Assembly: GCF_000302535.1 (NCBI RefSeq)
Contig: NC_018708.1
Span: forward strand, 2,480,001-2,544,000
DNA length: 64,000 nucleotides
Direction of reading: 5' to 3'
DNA from: Acidovorax sp. KKS102
GTDB taxonomy: Bacteria; Pseudomonadota; Gammaproteobacteria; Burkholderiales; Burkholderiaceae_C
The position numbers were made by a program, and so were the translations under genes. Every line of letters begins with the position of its first letter. Position 1 is the stretch's first letter. The notes beneath the pieces were generated by a model. That model did no database searches, was not told where the DNA came from, and was given only the letters and a program-made list of their open reading frames with translations. Below, one piece after another: positions 16,472 to 24,449 of this stretch.

Positions 16472-17377
16472 TTGAACTACGACCTCACCGACCTGCGCCT
16501 GTTTGTCGCCATTGCCGAAGAGCGCAACCTCACACGCGGCGCCGCGCGTGCCTACCTGGCGCCGTCGTCGGCCAGCCACCGGCTGCGGCGGCTGGAGGAG
16601 GCGCTGAACACCTCGCTGTTTGAGCGCCAGACGCGCGGCGTGGCGCTGACCCGCGCGGGCGAGGCCCTGCTGCGCAACGCCCGCCAGGTGCTGGCCAGCA
16701 TCGAGCAAATGCATGCCAACCTCTCCCCCTTTGCCACCGGCATTCGCGGCCATGTGAGCCTGTGGGCCAACACGCATGCCACCCACACCTTTTTGCCGGA
16801 TGACCTGGCGGGCTTTCTCAAGCGGCACCCCCATGTCAGCGTGAGCCTGGAAGAGCGCACCAGCGCCGAAATTGTGGTGGCCGTGGCCAGCGGCGAGATC
16901 GAGGTGGGCGTGCTGGCAGACAGTGGCACAGGCGCTGGGGTCGAGCTGTCGCCGTACCGGCAGGACCGCCTGGTGCTCATCGTGCCCGCAGGCCATGCGC
17001 TGGCGGCGTGCGGCCGGGTGGGCTTTGCCGAGGTGCTGGACCAGGCCTTTGTGATGCTGCACGCGGGCTCGGCCATCCACACCTTCACGACCAATGCCGC
17101 CGCCGCGCTGGGGCGGCATCTGGATGTGCGCATTCAGGTGCGCAGCTTTGAAGCCGTGTGCCGCATGGTGGGCGCGGGCGTGGGTATCGGCCTGGTGCCC
17201 CGGGGCGCGGCCTTGCAGGTGGCGGGCCTGAGCGAGCCGCCGGTGCTGGTGGAGCTGGACGAACCGTGGGCGCAGCGCGACTTGCAAATCTGCGTGCGCA
17301 AGGGCGCGGTGCTGACGGGCTTTGCCGCAGCTCTGGTTGCTCACCTGCGCCAGGGCGCGGGCACCGCTACTGCCTGA
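16472..17377 (+). CDS. LysR family transcriptional regulator, probable regulator of the divergent DMT transporter
   Basis: A 301-residue regulator with an N-terminal winged helix (LRLFVAIAEERNLTRGAARA, about 8-27) and a C-terminal LysR effector domain (about 93-297). The start is a TTG at 16472; the next residues MNYDLTDLRLF match family N-termini, and no in-frame ATG fits. It is divergent from the DMT transporter gene with a perfect dyad between them, the usual LysR arrangement. The stop codon falls in the first unit of a three-fold 8-bp tandem repeat. Confidence 0.9.
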   Translation: MNYDLTDLRLFVAIAEERNLTRGAARAYLAPSSASHRLRRLEEALNTSLFERQTRGVALTRAGEALLRNARQVLASIEQMHANLSPFATGIRGHVSLWANTHATHTFLPDDLAGFLKRHPHVSVSLEERTSAEIVVAVASGEIEVGVLADSGTGAGVELSPYRQDRLVLIVPAGHALAACGRVGFAEVLDQAFVMLHAGSAIHTFTTNAAAALGRHLDVRIQVRSFEAVCRMVGAGVGIGLVPRGAALQVAGLSEPPVLVELDEPWAQRDLQICVRKGAVLTGFAAALVAHLRQGAGTATA

Positions 17378-17397
17378 TTGCCTGATTGCCTGATTGC
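17371..17397. repeat. Tandem repeat, three units of TGCCTGAT
   Basis: Three exact 8-bp units followed by TGC. The repeat starts in the last codons of the LysR gene and supplies its TGA stop. It separates two convergent genes and could vary in unit number by slippage. Confidence 0.8.
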
Positions 17398-17401
17398 AGG
17401 A

Positions 17402-18163
17402 TCAGCCTGCAGCAATCTCTACCTTGGCCCCACCGGCCTCCAGCTTTTTGCGCAGCGCCTGGGGCGTGGCGGCAGGCACCACCAATGCGGCAAGTTCGCG
17501 CAAGGGGGCCACGCTGAACGGCGATGCTGTGCCCAGCTTGTCAAGCGAAGCCAGCACCACCGTCTCTGCCGCCCGCTGGTGCAGGGCGCGCTTGACAGCG
17601 GCTTCCTCAAAGTCTCCCGTGGTCAGGCCAGCCTGGGCATGCACGCCGGTCACACCCATCAGGTACAGGTCGGCCCGCAACTGGGCGGCGGCCTCGACCA
17701 CGCTGGCGCCCACATTCACCATGGAGTGGCGGAACAAGCGCCCGCCCAGCATCAGCACCTCCACCTGCGCATGCCCAGCCAGCGCCACCGCCACGGTCGG
17801 GCTGTGCGTGACCACGGTGGCGCGCAAGTCCAGCGGCAGGTGCTGCACCACCTGCAATGACGTGGTGCCCCCGTCCAGGATCACCACCTGGCCGGGCAAC
17901 ACCAGCGCGGCCCCGGCGCGGCCCAAGGCGCGTTTGTCCTCGGGGGCCAGCTGTTCGCGCGCCTGAAGATTGCCCACAGCGGCCGAGGCGGGCAGGGCGC
18001 CGCCGTGCACGCGCTGCAAGCGGCCCTCGGCCGCCAGCTCGCGCAGGTCACGCCGTACGGTGTCTTCCGAGATCCCCAGCTCCTCGCTGAATGCCTTGGC
18101 CACGATCTGCCCGTCTTGCTGAAGTCGAGCGAGTAGGAGCTGTTTGCGTTGGGTGGTCAGCAT
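17402..18163 (-). CDS. DeoR/GlpR family transcriptional regulator
   Basis: A 253-residue sugar-phosphate-type repressor. The DeoR helix-turn-helix is clear: QIVAKAFSEELGISEDTVRR (about 19-38), followed by LRELAAEGRLQRVHGGA. The sensor domain carries the DeoRC motif ILDGGTTSLQVVQHL at about 94-108. It is divergent from nudK with 159 bases between, containing an inverted repeat of TTTGTGCATG. It may control itself and nudK, although DeoR proteins more often govern carbohydrate operons, and none is adjacent. Confidence 0.9.
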   Translation of the reverse strand: MLTTQRKQLLLARLQQDGQIVAKAFSEELGISEDTVRRDLRELAAEGRLQRVHGGALPASAAVGNLQAREQLAPEDKRALGRAGAALVLPGQVVILDGGTTSLQVVQHLPLDLRATVVTHSPTVAVALAGHAQVEVLMLGGRLFRHSMVNVGASVVEAAAQLRADLYLMGVTGVHAQAGLTTGDFEEAAVKRALHQRAAETVVLASLDKLGTASPFSVAPLRELAALVVPAATPQALRKKLEAGGAKVEIAAG

Positions 18164-18200
18164 GAAGCGTTACGTCTTAGTGATTGCACGAATTTGCATG

Positions 18201-18248
18201 TTTGTGCATGATATTGCGTAAATCAACTTTGTCAAAAACATGCACAAA
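18201..18248. promoter_or_regulatory. Inverted repeat TTTGTGCATG / CATGCACAAA between the DeoR-type gene and nudK
   Basis: A perfect 10-bp inverted repeat (18201-18210 and 18239-18248). A related half-site TTTGCATG lies just before it at 18193-18200. Arrangement and position in the divergent region fit operator sites for the DeoR-type regulator. Confidence 0.5.
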
Positions 18249-18322
18249 CCACCAGACCGCACCGCGTCAGCGTTGGCGCCTGCCGTAAGTTGCCATCCGA
18301 GCCAGTCCGAAGGGAGCTTTGC

Positions 18323-18955
18323 ATGAGCCGCCCCGTGCCCGATGTCCCCATCGCCGAGCTGAACGCCCGCACCGAGCATGTGAAGCTGCTGGACGTCCAG
18401 GTGCTCTCCGATAACTGGTATGTGCTGCGCAAGGTCACCTGCTCGCTGCGCAGGCGCGATGGCCAATGGCAGACGATGAGCCGCGAGGCTTATGACCGGG
18501 GCAATGGTGCCGCACTGCTGTTGTTCGACCCGCGTCGCAGCACCGTGGTGCTGACGCGCCAGTTCCGGCTGCCCGCCTTTCTCAACGGTTGCGCTGACGG
18601 CCTGCTGATCGAGACCTGCGCGGGCCTGCTCGACGGTGACGACCCCGAAACCTGCATCCGCCGCGAGGCCGAGGAAGAAACCGGCTACCGCGTGCGCCAG
18701 CCGTGCAAGGTGTTCGAGGCCTACATGAGCCCTGGCTCGGTGACGGAAAAGCTGCACTTTTTCGTGGCCGAATACGAACCCGGCGACCGCATCCGCAGCG
18801 GCGGCGGGCTGGAGGGGGAGGGTGAAGACATCGAGGTGATCGAGATGCCGCTGGCCGACGCCCTGGCCGGCATTGCCAACGGCACGATCCAGGACGGCAA
18901 GACCATCATGCTGCTGCAGCATGTGGCCTTGCACCTGCGAGGCACCGCCCTGTAA
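18323..18955 (+). CDS. nudK: NUDIX hydrolase, GDP-mannose pyrophosphatase NudK type
   Basis: Hydrolyses GDP-mannose or related nucleotide sugars; 210 residues, a little longer than E. coli NudK. The chain follows NudK closely: SREAYDRGNGAALLLFDP, then RQFRLPAFLNG, then a Nudix box ending REAEEETG (114-121) for metal binding, and YMSPGSVTEKLHFFVAEY. The ATG at 18323 has AAGGGAGC upstream. It is divergent from the DeoR-type regulator gene. Confidence 0.92.
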   Translation: MSRPVPDVPIAELNARTEHVKLLDVQVLSDNWYVLRKVTCSLRRRDGQWQTMSREAYDRGNGAALLLFDPRRSTVVLTRQFRLPAFLNGCADGLLIETCAGLLDGDDPETCIRREAEEETGYRVRQPCKVFEAYMSPGSVTEKLHFFVAEYEPGDRIRSGGGLEGEGEDIEVIEMPLADALAGIANGTIQDGKTIMLLQHVALHLRGTAL

Positions 18956-18978
18956 AAAAGGCGCAGTGCTCGCAGGCG
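18954..18978 (-). terminator. Possible terminator of the acylase gene
   Basis: On the minus strand a short GCGC-based hairpin is followed by six Ts (the As at 18954-18959, within the nudK stop region). It lies directly after the stop of the acylase gene. The stem is weak and interrupted. Confidence 0.35.
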
Positions 18979-18979
18979 C

Positions 18980-21352
18980 TCAAGGCCGCACCAGCCGCAG
19001 CGGTTCGCCCACGCGCGCCTTCACCACGTCGTCGCGGTGGAAGGGCAGGGTGTGCCAGCGCTTGGCAGAGAACTCGCGCATCTGGTCGTTGGCGTGGGGC
19101 GACGCGGGGTTGGTGGACTGGCCGTAGGTCAGGATGGCCTGGGCCACCGGGCCCTTGGCGTCGAAGGTCACGGTCTGCACATAGCTGGTGCCGTAGTCGA
19201 TGCGCAGGCCTGCCTTGGTGATGGGCGCGGGCTCCTGGCGGCCCAGGTTGTTGAGCACGCCTTCAAACTCCTCGCCGCCGTGCAGCGCAATCGCTTCTTC
19301 GGTGATGGCGGGGCGTTGCACGCTGCCCAGCGTGGCGTCGAGCGTGTAGCCGCTGGTGCGGATGGCCTTGACGGCGCCGTCCAGCGCCTCCCACACCTTG
19401 GCGGCGGTGGTGGCGTCATCCATCTTCAGGCCTGCCGGGGTGGCCACGGGTTGCGCAGGGTCGAAGGGCACGCGGTGCACGCCGGGGATGTTGCGCGCGG
19501 TGCGCCAGAACTCGCGGAACACATGGGCGCTGCGGGCGTCGACGTTGTTGCGGCGGTCCCAGCCTTTGAGGGCCGCGCAGCCGTCGCGGGATTCGGCTGT
19601 GGGCGCTTTGTCGCAGGCGGCCAGCAGGTCGGGCACCACCACCCGGGCCATGAAGTTGCGGTTCTCGAACAACTGGCCCTGGATGGCCTGCAGCGTGACC
19701 TTGCCCCGGCTGAGCATTTCAGGAATCTCGGCCAGACCGGCGCGGGTGCGCGGCCGGGTCAGGCTGGCGTCGCCCACCAGGGGAGAGATGCCCTCAAACT
19801 TCTGGCCGGGGTGGGTGTAGACAAAGCTGTCGTTGCTGTTGTGCACCCAGTCTGTGCGGAAGGCCACCGGCATGCGGCCGATGGGGATGAGTCCCGGCAC
19901 GGGTGATGCGCTGTCGCGGCGCCAGTCGCACTCGGCGCGTGATCCGTTCAGCACCACCAGGCCGGCTGCAGCGCGCAGTGCGGCGGCGGGCTGGCTGGGG
20001 GCGCAACGGGCGAGTTGGGCGGCGTCCACATCGGGCACCACGCTCACGTCGGCATACATGGTCTGGCCGCTGCGGTCCGCCGCCAGGGTGTTCACCCAGG
20101 GCAGGCCCAGGTTGGCGTGGGCCTTGTGCAGGTCTTGCACCGAGCGGGCACGCGCAAAGGCCAGGGCCGCATCCATCATGCGGGTGTTGCCGGTGTTGGC
20201 GTCGCGCAGGGCGTAGGCGGTCTTGGCGTTCCAGGTCAGGCCCGCGCGGGGCACCACCACCAGCGGGCCCCAGCGGGTGGACCACACGGTGTGCTCCCGC
20301 ATCTGCAGCTTGCCATCCGGGCTGGGGACCTGGGCGCTGATCTTGCGGGCGGTCATCTTCTCAGGCTTGCCGTCCACCAGGTAGGTGGTGGGGTCGCCTT
20401 CGGCCAGCGTCACTTCGTAGAACGTAAAGCGCTTGCCGGTGGACACCGTGTGCGACCAGGCCACGTCCTTGTTGAAGCCGATGGAGACCATCGGGTAGGT
20501 GCCGATGCCCACGCCCATCACGTCCATCTGGCCGGGGATGGTGAGGTGCATTTCATAGAAACGGTTGGGGCCGCTCCACGGGAAGTGCGGGTTGCCCAGC
20601 AGCATGCCGCTGCCGTTGGCCGTCACGTCCTTGCCAAAGGCCCAGGCGTTGGAGCCCAGGGGCGAGTCGAGCAGGCCCACATCGCGCAGCGCTTGGGCGG
20701 CATCGGCCAGGTTCACGTCAGCGGCGGGTGCCTGCGCCGCCTTGGCGGCGGGCGGTTGGGCGCCCAGCATGCCGTCGGCCAGCGCGGCAATGCCGGCCTG
20801 CACGGCCACCACCTCGGCCATGCGGCGGTACTGGGCCATGGTCATGGGTTGCACCCAGGGCTTGCCCCGGCAGGCCTCGGGCAGGGTGGCGGCGTTGTCG
20901 GCCAGAAACCGGTTGTAGCCAGCCACATAACCGCGCGCCAGGGCCTGCGTTTCGGCACTGGTCTTGGCCCACGCGCGCTCCAGCATGGCGTCGTCCATGT
21001 GGGCGGCCATGAACAGGTCGATCTGCGCGTTGGGGATGTAGCGGCGGCCCAGCAGCCCGATGGTCTGCGCGCCGAAGGTGCTGCTGCGCTGGCCGCGCGC
21101 GGTCACGAGTTGGTCGGCCGTCATGCAGACGTTGTCTTGCGCGTAGGCGTACGCCACGCCGTAAGCCAGCGACTCGGGGTCGTTCGCGGTGATGTGCGGA
21201 ACGCCGTAGGTGGTGCGCTCAATGGTCACGCTGCGGTCTGTGCCTGCAGCGCCTGGCTGGCTGGCGCAGCCCGTCAGGAAGAGGGTGGTGCAGGCTGCAG
21301 CCAGGGTCGTCAGGGCCATTGAAAGGCTGCGGTGGGTTGAGGGTTCGTGCAT
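18980..21352 (-). CDS. Penicillin-acylase family lipoprotein (acyl-homoserine lactone acylase candidate)
   Basis: Ntn-hydrolase that cleaves an amide bond, in this family acyl-homoserine lactones or beta-lactam side chains. Length is 790 residues. The N-terminus is a lipoprotein signal with lipobox LTGC (C29), so the enzyme is probably membrane-anchored. The autocatalytic cleavage site and nucleophile is G233-S234 in LGSNAWAFG, preceded by the alpha-chain and a 30-residue Ala-rich spacer. NPHFPW follows at 254-259, and HNSNDSFVYTHP is in the beta-chain. The ATG at 21352 was chosen because the lipoprotein signal follows directly. Known relatives include PvdQ/QuiP-type acylases and MacQ of an Acidovorax strain; substrate preference cannot be read from sequence. 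Confidence 0.88.
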   Translation of the reverse strand: MHEPSTHRSLSMALTTLAAACTTLFLTGCASQPGAAGTDRSVTIERTTYGVPHITANDPESLAYGVAYAYAQDNVCMTADQLVTARGQRSSTFGAQTIGLLGRRYIPNAQIDLFMAAHMDDAMLERAWAKTSAETQALARGYVAGYNRFLADNAATLPEACRGKPWVQPMTMAQYRRMAEVVAVQAGIAALADGMLGAQPPAAKAAQAPAADVNLADAAQALRDVGLLDSPLGSNAWAFGKDVTANGSGMLLGNPHFPWSGPNRFYEMHLTIPGQMDVMGVGIGTYPMVSIGFNKDVAWSHTVSTGKRFTFYEVTLAEGDPTTYLVDGKPEKMTARKISAQVPSPDGKLQMREHTVWSTRWGPLVVVPRAGLTWNAKTAYALRDANTGNTRMMDAALAFARARSVQDLHKAHANLGLPWVNTLAADRSGQTMYADVSVVPDVDAAQLARCAPSQPAAALRAAAGLVVLNGSRAECDWRRDSASPVPGLIPIGRMPVAFRTDWVHNSNDSFVYTHPGQKFEGISPLVGDASLTRPRTRAGLAEIPEMLSRGKVTLQAIQGQLFENRNFMARVVVPDLLAACDKAPTAESRDGCAALKGWDRRNNVDARSAHVFREFWRTARNIPGVHRVPFDPAQPVATPAGLKMDDATTAAKVWEALDGAVKAIRTSGYTLDATLGSVQRPAITEEAIALHGGEEFEGVLNNLGRQEPAPITKAGLRIDYGTSYVQTVTFDAKGPVAQAILTYGQSTNPASPHANDQMREFSAKRWHTLPFHRDDVVKARVGEPLRLVRP

Positions 21353-21490
21353 GGGTGAGTGTCTCCGTTTGTGTGGTCCCGCAACGCAGGGCAATGGCTG
21401 CGTGGCGCTGTCGTCGCATGGTCATGCTACTGCCCGGTAACACTGTCAAGCGGTGGCGGTTTGGCCACAAAGGGTGGCAAGATCGCCATC

Positions 21491-22588
21491 ATGCCGACTG
21501 CCAAAACTTCACTGCCGTCCTGCCTGAACGTGGGCATCCTCTGGGGGCACGGCAGCATTGCTAGCACCGCCGCCGCTGCAGTGGACGCCCTGCGCGCCAT
21601 GAACATGCTGGCGGCGATGCGCCCCGGGGGCGCGCAGCCTGTGGTGCGCTGGTTCTGGCTGCGCATGCCGCAGGAGCGCGATGCCACACCGCCGCCGGTG
21701 CCCGGCGCAGACCTGGGCCCTGAGGCACTGGATGTGGTCGTCATCCCCGGCTGGCTGGTCCCCACCGGGCCGCAATTGCGCGAGATCAGTCAACGCTACA
21801 GCCAGCACTTTGGCGCCATGCTGCGGGGCCACCTGCAGCGGGGCGGGCTGGTGGCAGCGCTGTTCAACGGGTCCAGCCTGCTGGCGCACTGTGGCCTGCT
21901 GGCGGGGCGCAAGGCGGCGTTGCCCTGGGTGTTTGCGCCGTCCATCGTGCTGCAGTCCAGCGAGAGCGGCGCCAAGACTGCCGATGTGGCGGAAGTGATC
22001 TGGCAGCGGGAGCGAACCTGGCAGCGCGATGGCGCCCTGTGGACCACGGCCTCGCTGCAAGACACCCCGGCGGCGATGCTGGACCTGCTGGCCCAGACAC
22101 CGGCGGCCGAGCTGGCGCAGGCCGCATCGCACGCGCTGCTGTTCGACCCCCAGCGCCAGCTGACCGCCACTACGGCCATGGAGACCCCCACGGGCCACCC
22201 CCTGGCTGCGGGCGCGCTGGAGCAGGCGCGGCGCTGGCTGCAGGACCACCGCAACGAGCCCTACAGCCTGCAGGCCACGGCCCGCGCCGCCGCCACCAGC
22301 CCACGCACCTTGCTGCGCTGGTTTGCCCAGGTGCATGGGGAAACACCGCAGGACTACCTGCACCGGCTGCGCATGGCCCAGGCCCAGGCGCTGCTGCAGA
22401 CCACCTACCTCACGGTGGACGACGTGGCGCAGCAATGCGGCTACAACGACACGGGCAGTTTTCGCAAGGTGTTCACCCGCGTGGCGGGGGTGACGCCAGG
22501 GGCCTACCGCCAGCGCTTCAAGCTGCGCACTTCGCGCAAGCAGTGGCTGGGGCGGCAGGGGCTGTCTGGCGACGATGGGCCGGTGTAG
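21491..22588 (+). CDS. GlxA-type AraC family transcriptional regulator
   Basis: A 365-residue regulator with an N-terminal DJ-1/PfpI-like domain (about 10-200) and a C-terminal AraC helix-turn-helix pair. The latter includes YSLQATARAAATSPRTLLRW and VDDVAQQCGYNDTGSFRKVF. Proteins of this build often control amino-acid-derivative or quaternary-amine catabolism (GlxA, CdhR, ArgR types). The ATG at 21491 is chosen because the domain begins with LNVGILWG shortly after; the frame is open further upstream. It is divergent from the acylase gene (138 bases between), so it may regulate it, which is an inference from position only. Confidence 0.87.
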   Translation: MPTAKTSLPSCLNVGILWGHGSIASTAAAAVDALRAMNMLAAMRPGGAQPVVRWFWLRMPQERDATPPPVPGADLGPEALDVVVIPGWLVPTGPQLREISQRYSQHFGAMLRGHLQRGGLVAALFNGSSLLAHCGLLAGRKAALPWVFAPSIVLQSSESGAKTADVAEVIWQRERTWQRDGALWTTASLQDTPAAMLDLLAQTPAAELAQAASHALLFDPQRQLTATTAMETPTGHPLAAGALEQARRWLQDHRNEPYSLQATARAAATSPRTLLRWFAQVHGETPQDYLHRLRMAQAQALLQTTYLTVDDVAQQCGYNDTGSFRKVFTRVAGVTPGAYRQRFKLRTSRKQWLGRQGLSGDDGPV

Positions 22589-22656
22589 GCAGGCCGATGG
22601 CATTCGCTGTCGCTGGCGGGTGTTTGCGCCAGCGCTGGCAGCGATAATGCTGCATT

Positions 22657-22720
22657 GCTATTGAATCAATAGCTGCTCAGGCATGATGGACTAGCGCTTG
22701 GTGCCGTTTTGATTCTCAAA
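22657..22720 (+). repeat. Dispersed repeat copy upstream of the RNA methyltransferase gene
   Basis: Contains AATCAATAGCTGCTCAGGC, GGACTAGCGCTTGGTGCCG and TTTTGATTCTCAAA. Both half-motifs of the family are present in the same order as in the copies at 27878 and 56369. Confidence 0.7.
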
Positions 22721-22746
22721 CTGTCTTTTTGCCGCCATTCTTCTCC

Positions 22747-23712
22747 ATGCAAGCCCTGCTCGACGCCATTGCCGCCATGCCCCTGCCCACCGACGCCCAG
22801 CGCGTCTTCCACGGCCGGGGTGGGGCGTTTCCGGGCTGCGAGCAGTGGGTGCTGGACGCGTACCCGCCGGTGCTGGTGCTGACCAGCTTTGCCCCAGCCA
22901 GCGACGCCGAACTGGAGACCATTGGCGCTGCGCTGCAGGTGCGCTGGTCTCAAATTGCACCTGCGGGCGAGCCGCTGAACTGGGTGTTCCAGCATCGGGG
23001 CGAGGCCCTGCGCATTGAAGGGCGCAGCGAAACGCGCCTGATGGCCGGTGCCGTGCCCGACCCCCATGTGGTCACCGAAGCGGGCGTGCGCTACCGCGTG
23101 CATGTGCTGCGCGGCCAGAACCATGGCCTGTTCCTGGACATGGCCGCAGGCCGCCGGTGGGTGCACGACTACGCCGCCGCGCGCAGCCAGGACCGCTATG
23201 GCCTCAAGGTGCTGAACCTGTTTGCGTACACCTGTGCGTTTTCGGTGGTGGCGCTTCAGGCGGGCGCCAAGCAGGTGGTCAATGTGGACATGAGCCATGG
23301 CGCCATCGGCATCGGGCAGCAGAACCACCAGCTCAACGGCATCACCTCGGGCGCCACCTTCCTGCCGCACGACATCTTCAGCAGCTGGGGCAAGATTAAC
23401 CGGAGCGGCCCGTATGGCCTGGTCATCGTGGACCCGCCCAGCTACCAGAAGGGCAGCTTTGTCGCCACCAAGGACTACGCCCGCCTGATGCGCCGCCTGC
23501 CCGACCTGCTGGCCCCTGGCGGCCATGCACTGCTGTGCCTCAATGCGCCGGAGCTGGGTCTGGCCTTCTTGCAGGACCAGATGCAGGAGCTGGCGCCTGA
23601 TCTGCGGTTTGTGGAGCGTGTGGCCAATCCACCCGTGTTTGCCGATGTGGATCCGCAGCGCGCGCTGAAGGTGCTGGTGTACCAAGCGCCTGAACTGGCG
23701 GCGGCAGCCTAA
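22747..23712 (+). CDS. Class I SAM-dependent methyltransferase, RlmI/RlmK-like
   Basis: Probable RNA (23S rRNA-type) methyltransferase of 321 residues. The SAM-binding motif I region reads VLNLFAYTCAFSVVALQAGA (about 156-175), followed by VVNVDMS. The catalytic-type motif IVDPPSYQKGSF is at about 228-239. This is the SAM_MTases/RlmI C-terminal family; the N-terminal PUA domain of E. coli RlmI is not evident. The ATG at 22747 was chosen because similarity begins there. The stop codon is the first base group of a long palindrome. Confidence 0.83.
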   Translation: MQALLDAIAAMPLPTDAQRVFHGRGGAFPGCEQWVLDAYPPVLVLTSFAPASDAELETIGAALQVRWSQIAPAGEPLNWVFQHRGEALRIEGRSETRLMAGAVPDPHVVTEAGVRYRVHVLRGQNHGLFLDMAAGRRWVHDYAAARSQDRYGLKVLNLFAYTCAFSVVALQAGAKQVVNVDMSHGAIGIGQQNHQLNGITSGATFLPHDIFSSWGKINRSGPYGLVIVDPPSYQKGSFVATKDYARLMRRLPDLLAPGGHALLCLNAPELGLAFLQDQMQELAPDLRFVERVANPPVFADVDPQRALKVLVYQAPELAAAA

Positions 23713-23825
23713 GAGCGGCTGACAAAACTCAGCGAAGCGGTTCTGGCTAGGCGCTGTGTCGCAGGCAGTACGAGCAGTACGACAAGACACAGCAACGACG
23801 CCAGACGAGTCTTGTCAGCCGCTCT
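23712..23825. repeat. Large imperfect palindrome (REP-like element or bidirectional terminator)
   Basis: AGAGCGGCTGACAA at the left end matches, inverted, TTGTCAGCCGCTCT at the right end, and pairing extends through AACTC/GAGT. An inner pair GCTGTGTC / GACACAGC flanks a centre with two AGTACGA units. The whole element is about 114 bases. It sits between two convergent genes and begins in the stop codon of the methyltransferase gene. It could stop transcription in both directions and may belong to a mobile REP-like family. Confidence 0.75.
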
Positions 23826-24327
23826 AAAACACCCCCATCCCCAGTCCCGCCGCCATGGCCTCTCCCAGCGCGCGGCAGCGCTCCAGGTCGGCCGGGCCAA
23901 TCTGCTTGGGGGCCAGGATGGCCTCGGGCGTTTGCGCGTGGGTGCAGACGATCAGTGGGTCTGCCACAGGCCGCAGGCGCCAGCCGGTGGCAATCCGTGC
24001 GATCTGGCGGGCTGCGTTGGTGCCGTCGCTGCCAGCGCAGACCAGGCTGGCATAGGGGCGGCCATTGATCCGGTCGAGTGCGCCGTAGTAGGTGCGGTCA
24101 AAAAAGTCCTTGAGCAGCCCGCTCACAGCCGCCAGGTTTTCAGGCGTGGCAAACAGGTAGCCATCGGCAGCCAATACATCGGCTACCTGGGCCTCGGGTG
24201 CAGGCAAGAGCCTTACTGCCACCCCGCTGTCAGCCGCCTGGGCGCCAGCAAAGGCGGCCTCCACCATCTGGCGGGTGCCGCCGGTGTGGGAGTGGTAGAC
24301 GATCAGCAGGGTTTTGGTGGCGTGCAT
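23824..24327 (-). CDS. Flavodoxin family protein
   Basis: A 167-residue FMN-binding protein. The phosphate loop is IVYHSHTGGTRQM at about 8-20, and GYLFATPENLAAVSG at about 57-71 resembles the second FMN loop of NADPH-dependent FMN reductases/WrbA-like proteins. It probably acts as a cytoplasmic quinone or flavin reductase. The ATG at 24327 follows from the flavodoxin start; the open frame continues upstream without coding character. It is convergent with the methyltransferase gene, with the palindrome between. Confidence 0.8.
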   Translation of the reverse strand: MHATKTLLIVYHSHTGGTRQMVEAAFAGAQAADSGVAVRLLPAPEAQVADVLAADGYLFATPENLAAVSGLLKDFFDRTYYGALDRINGRPYASLVCAGSDGTNAARQIARIATGWRLRPVADPLIVCTHAQTPEAILAPKQIGPADLERCRALGEAMAAGLGMGVF

Positions 24328-24449
24328 GGCGCCAGCATAGAGGACATGCATGCGGGTTTCTCCCCGCGCTGCTTTGCGCCACACTGCGTATGCGGCGCAG
24401 GGTTCGCTGACAGAATGGAGGCGTTCTGCACCCTGCATTTTCCGATTCC

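Noticed and set aside
17371..17397. CRISPR-like array
   Set aside because: The units are 8 bases without spacers.
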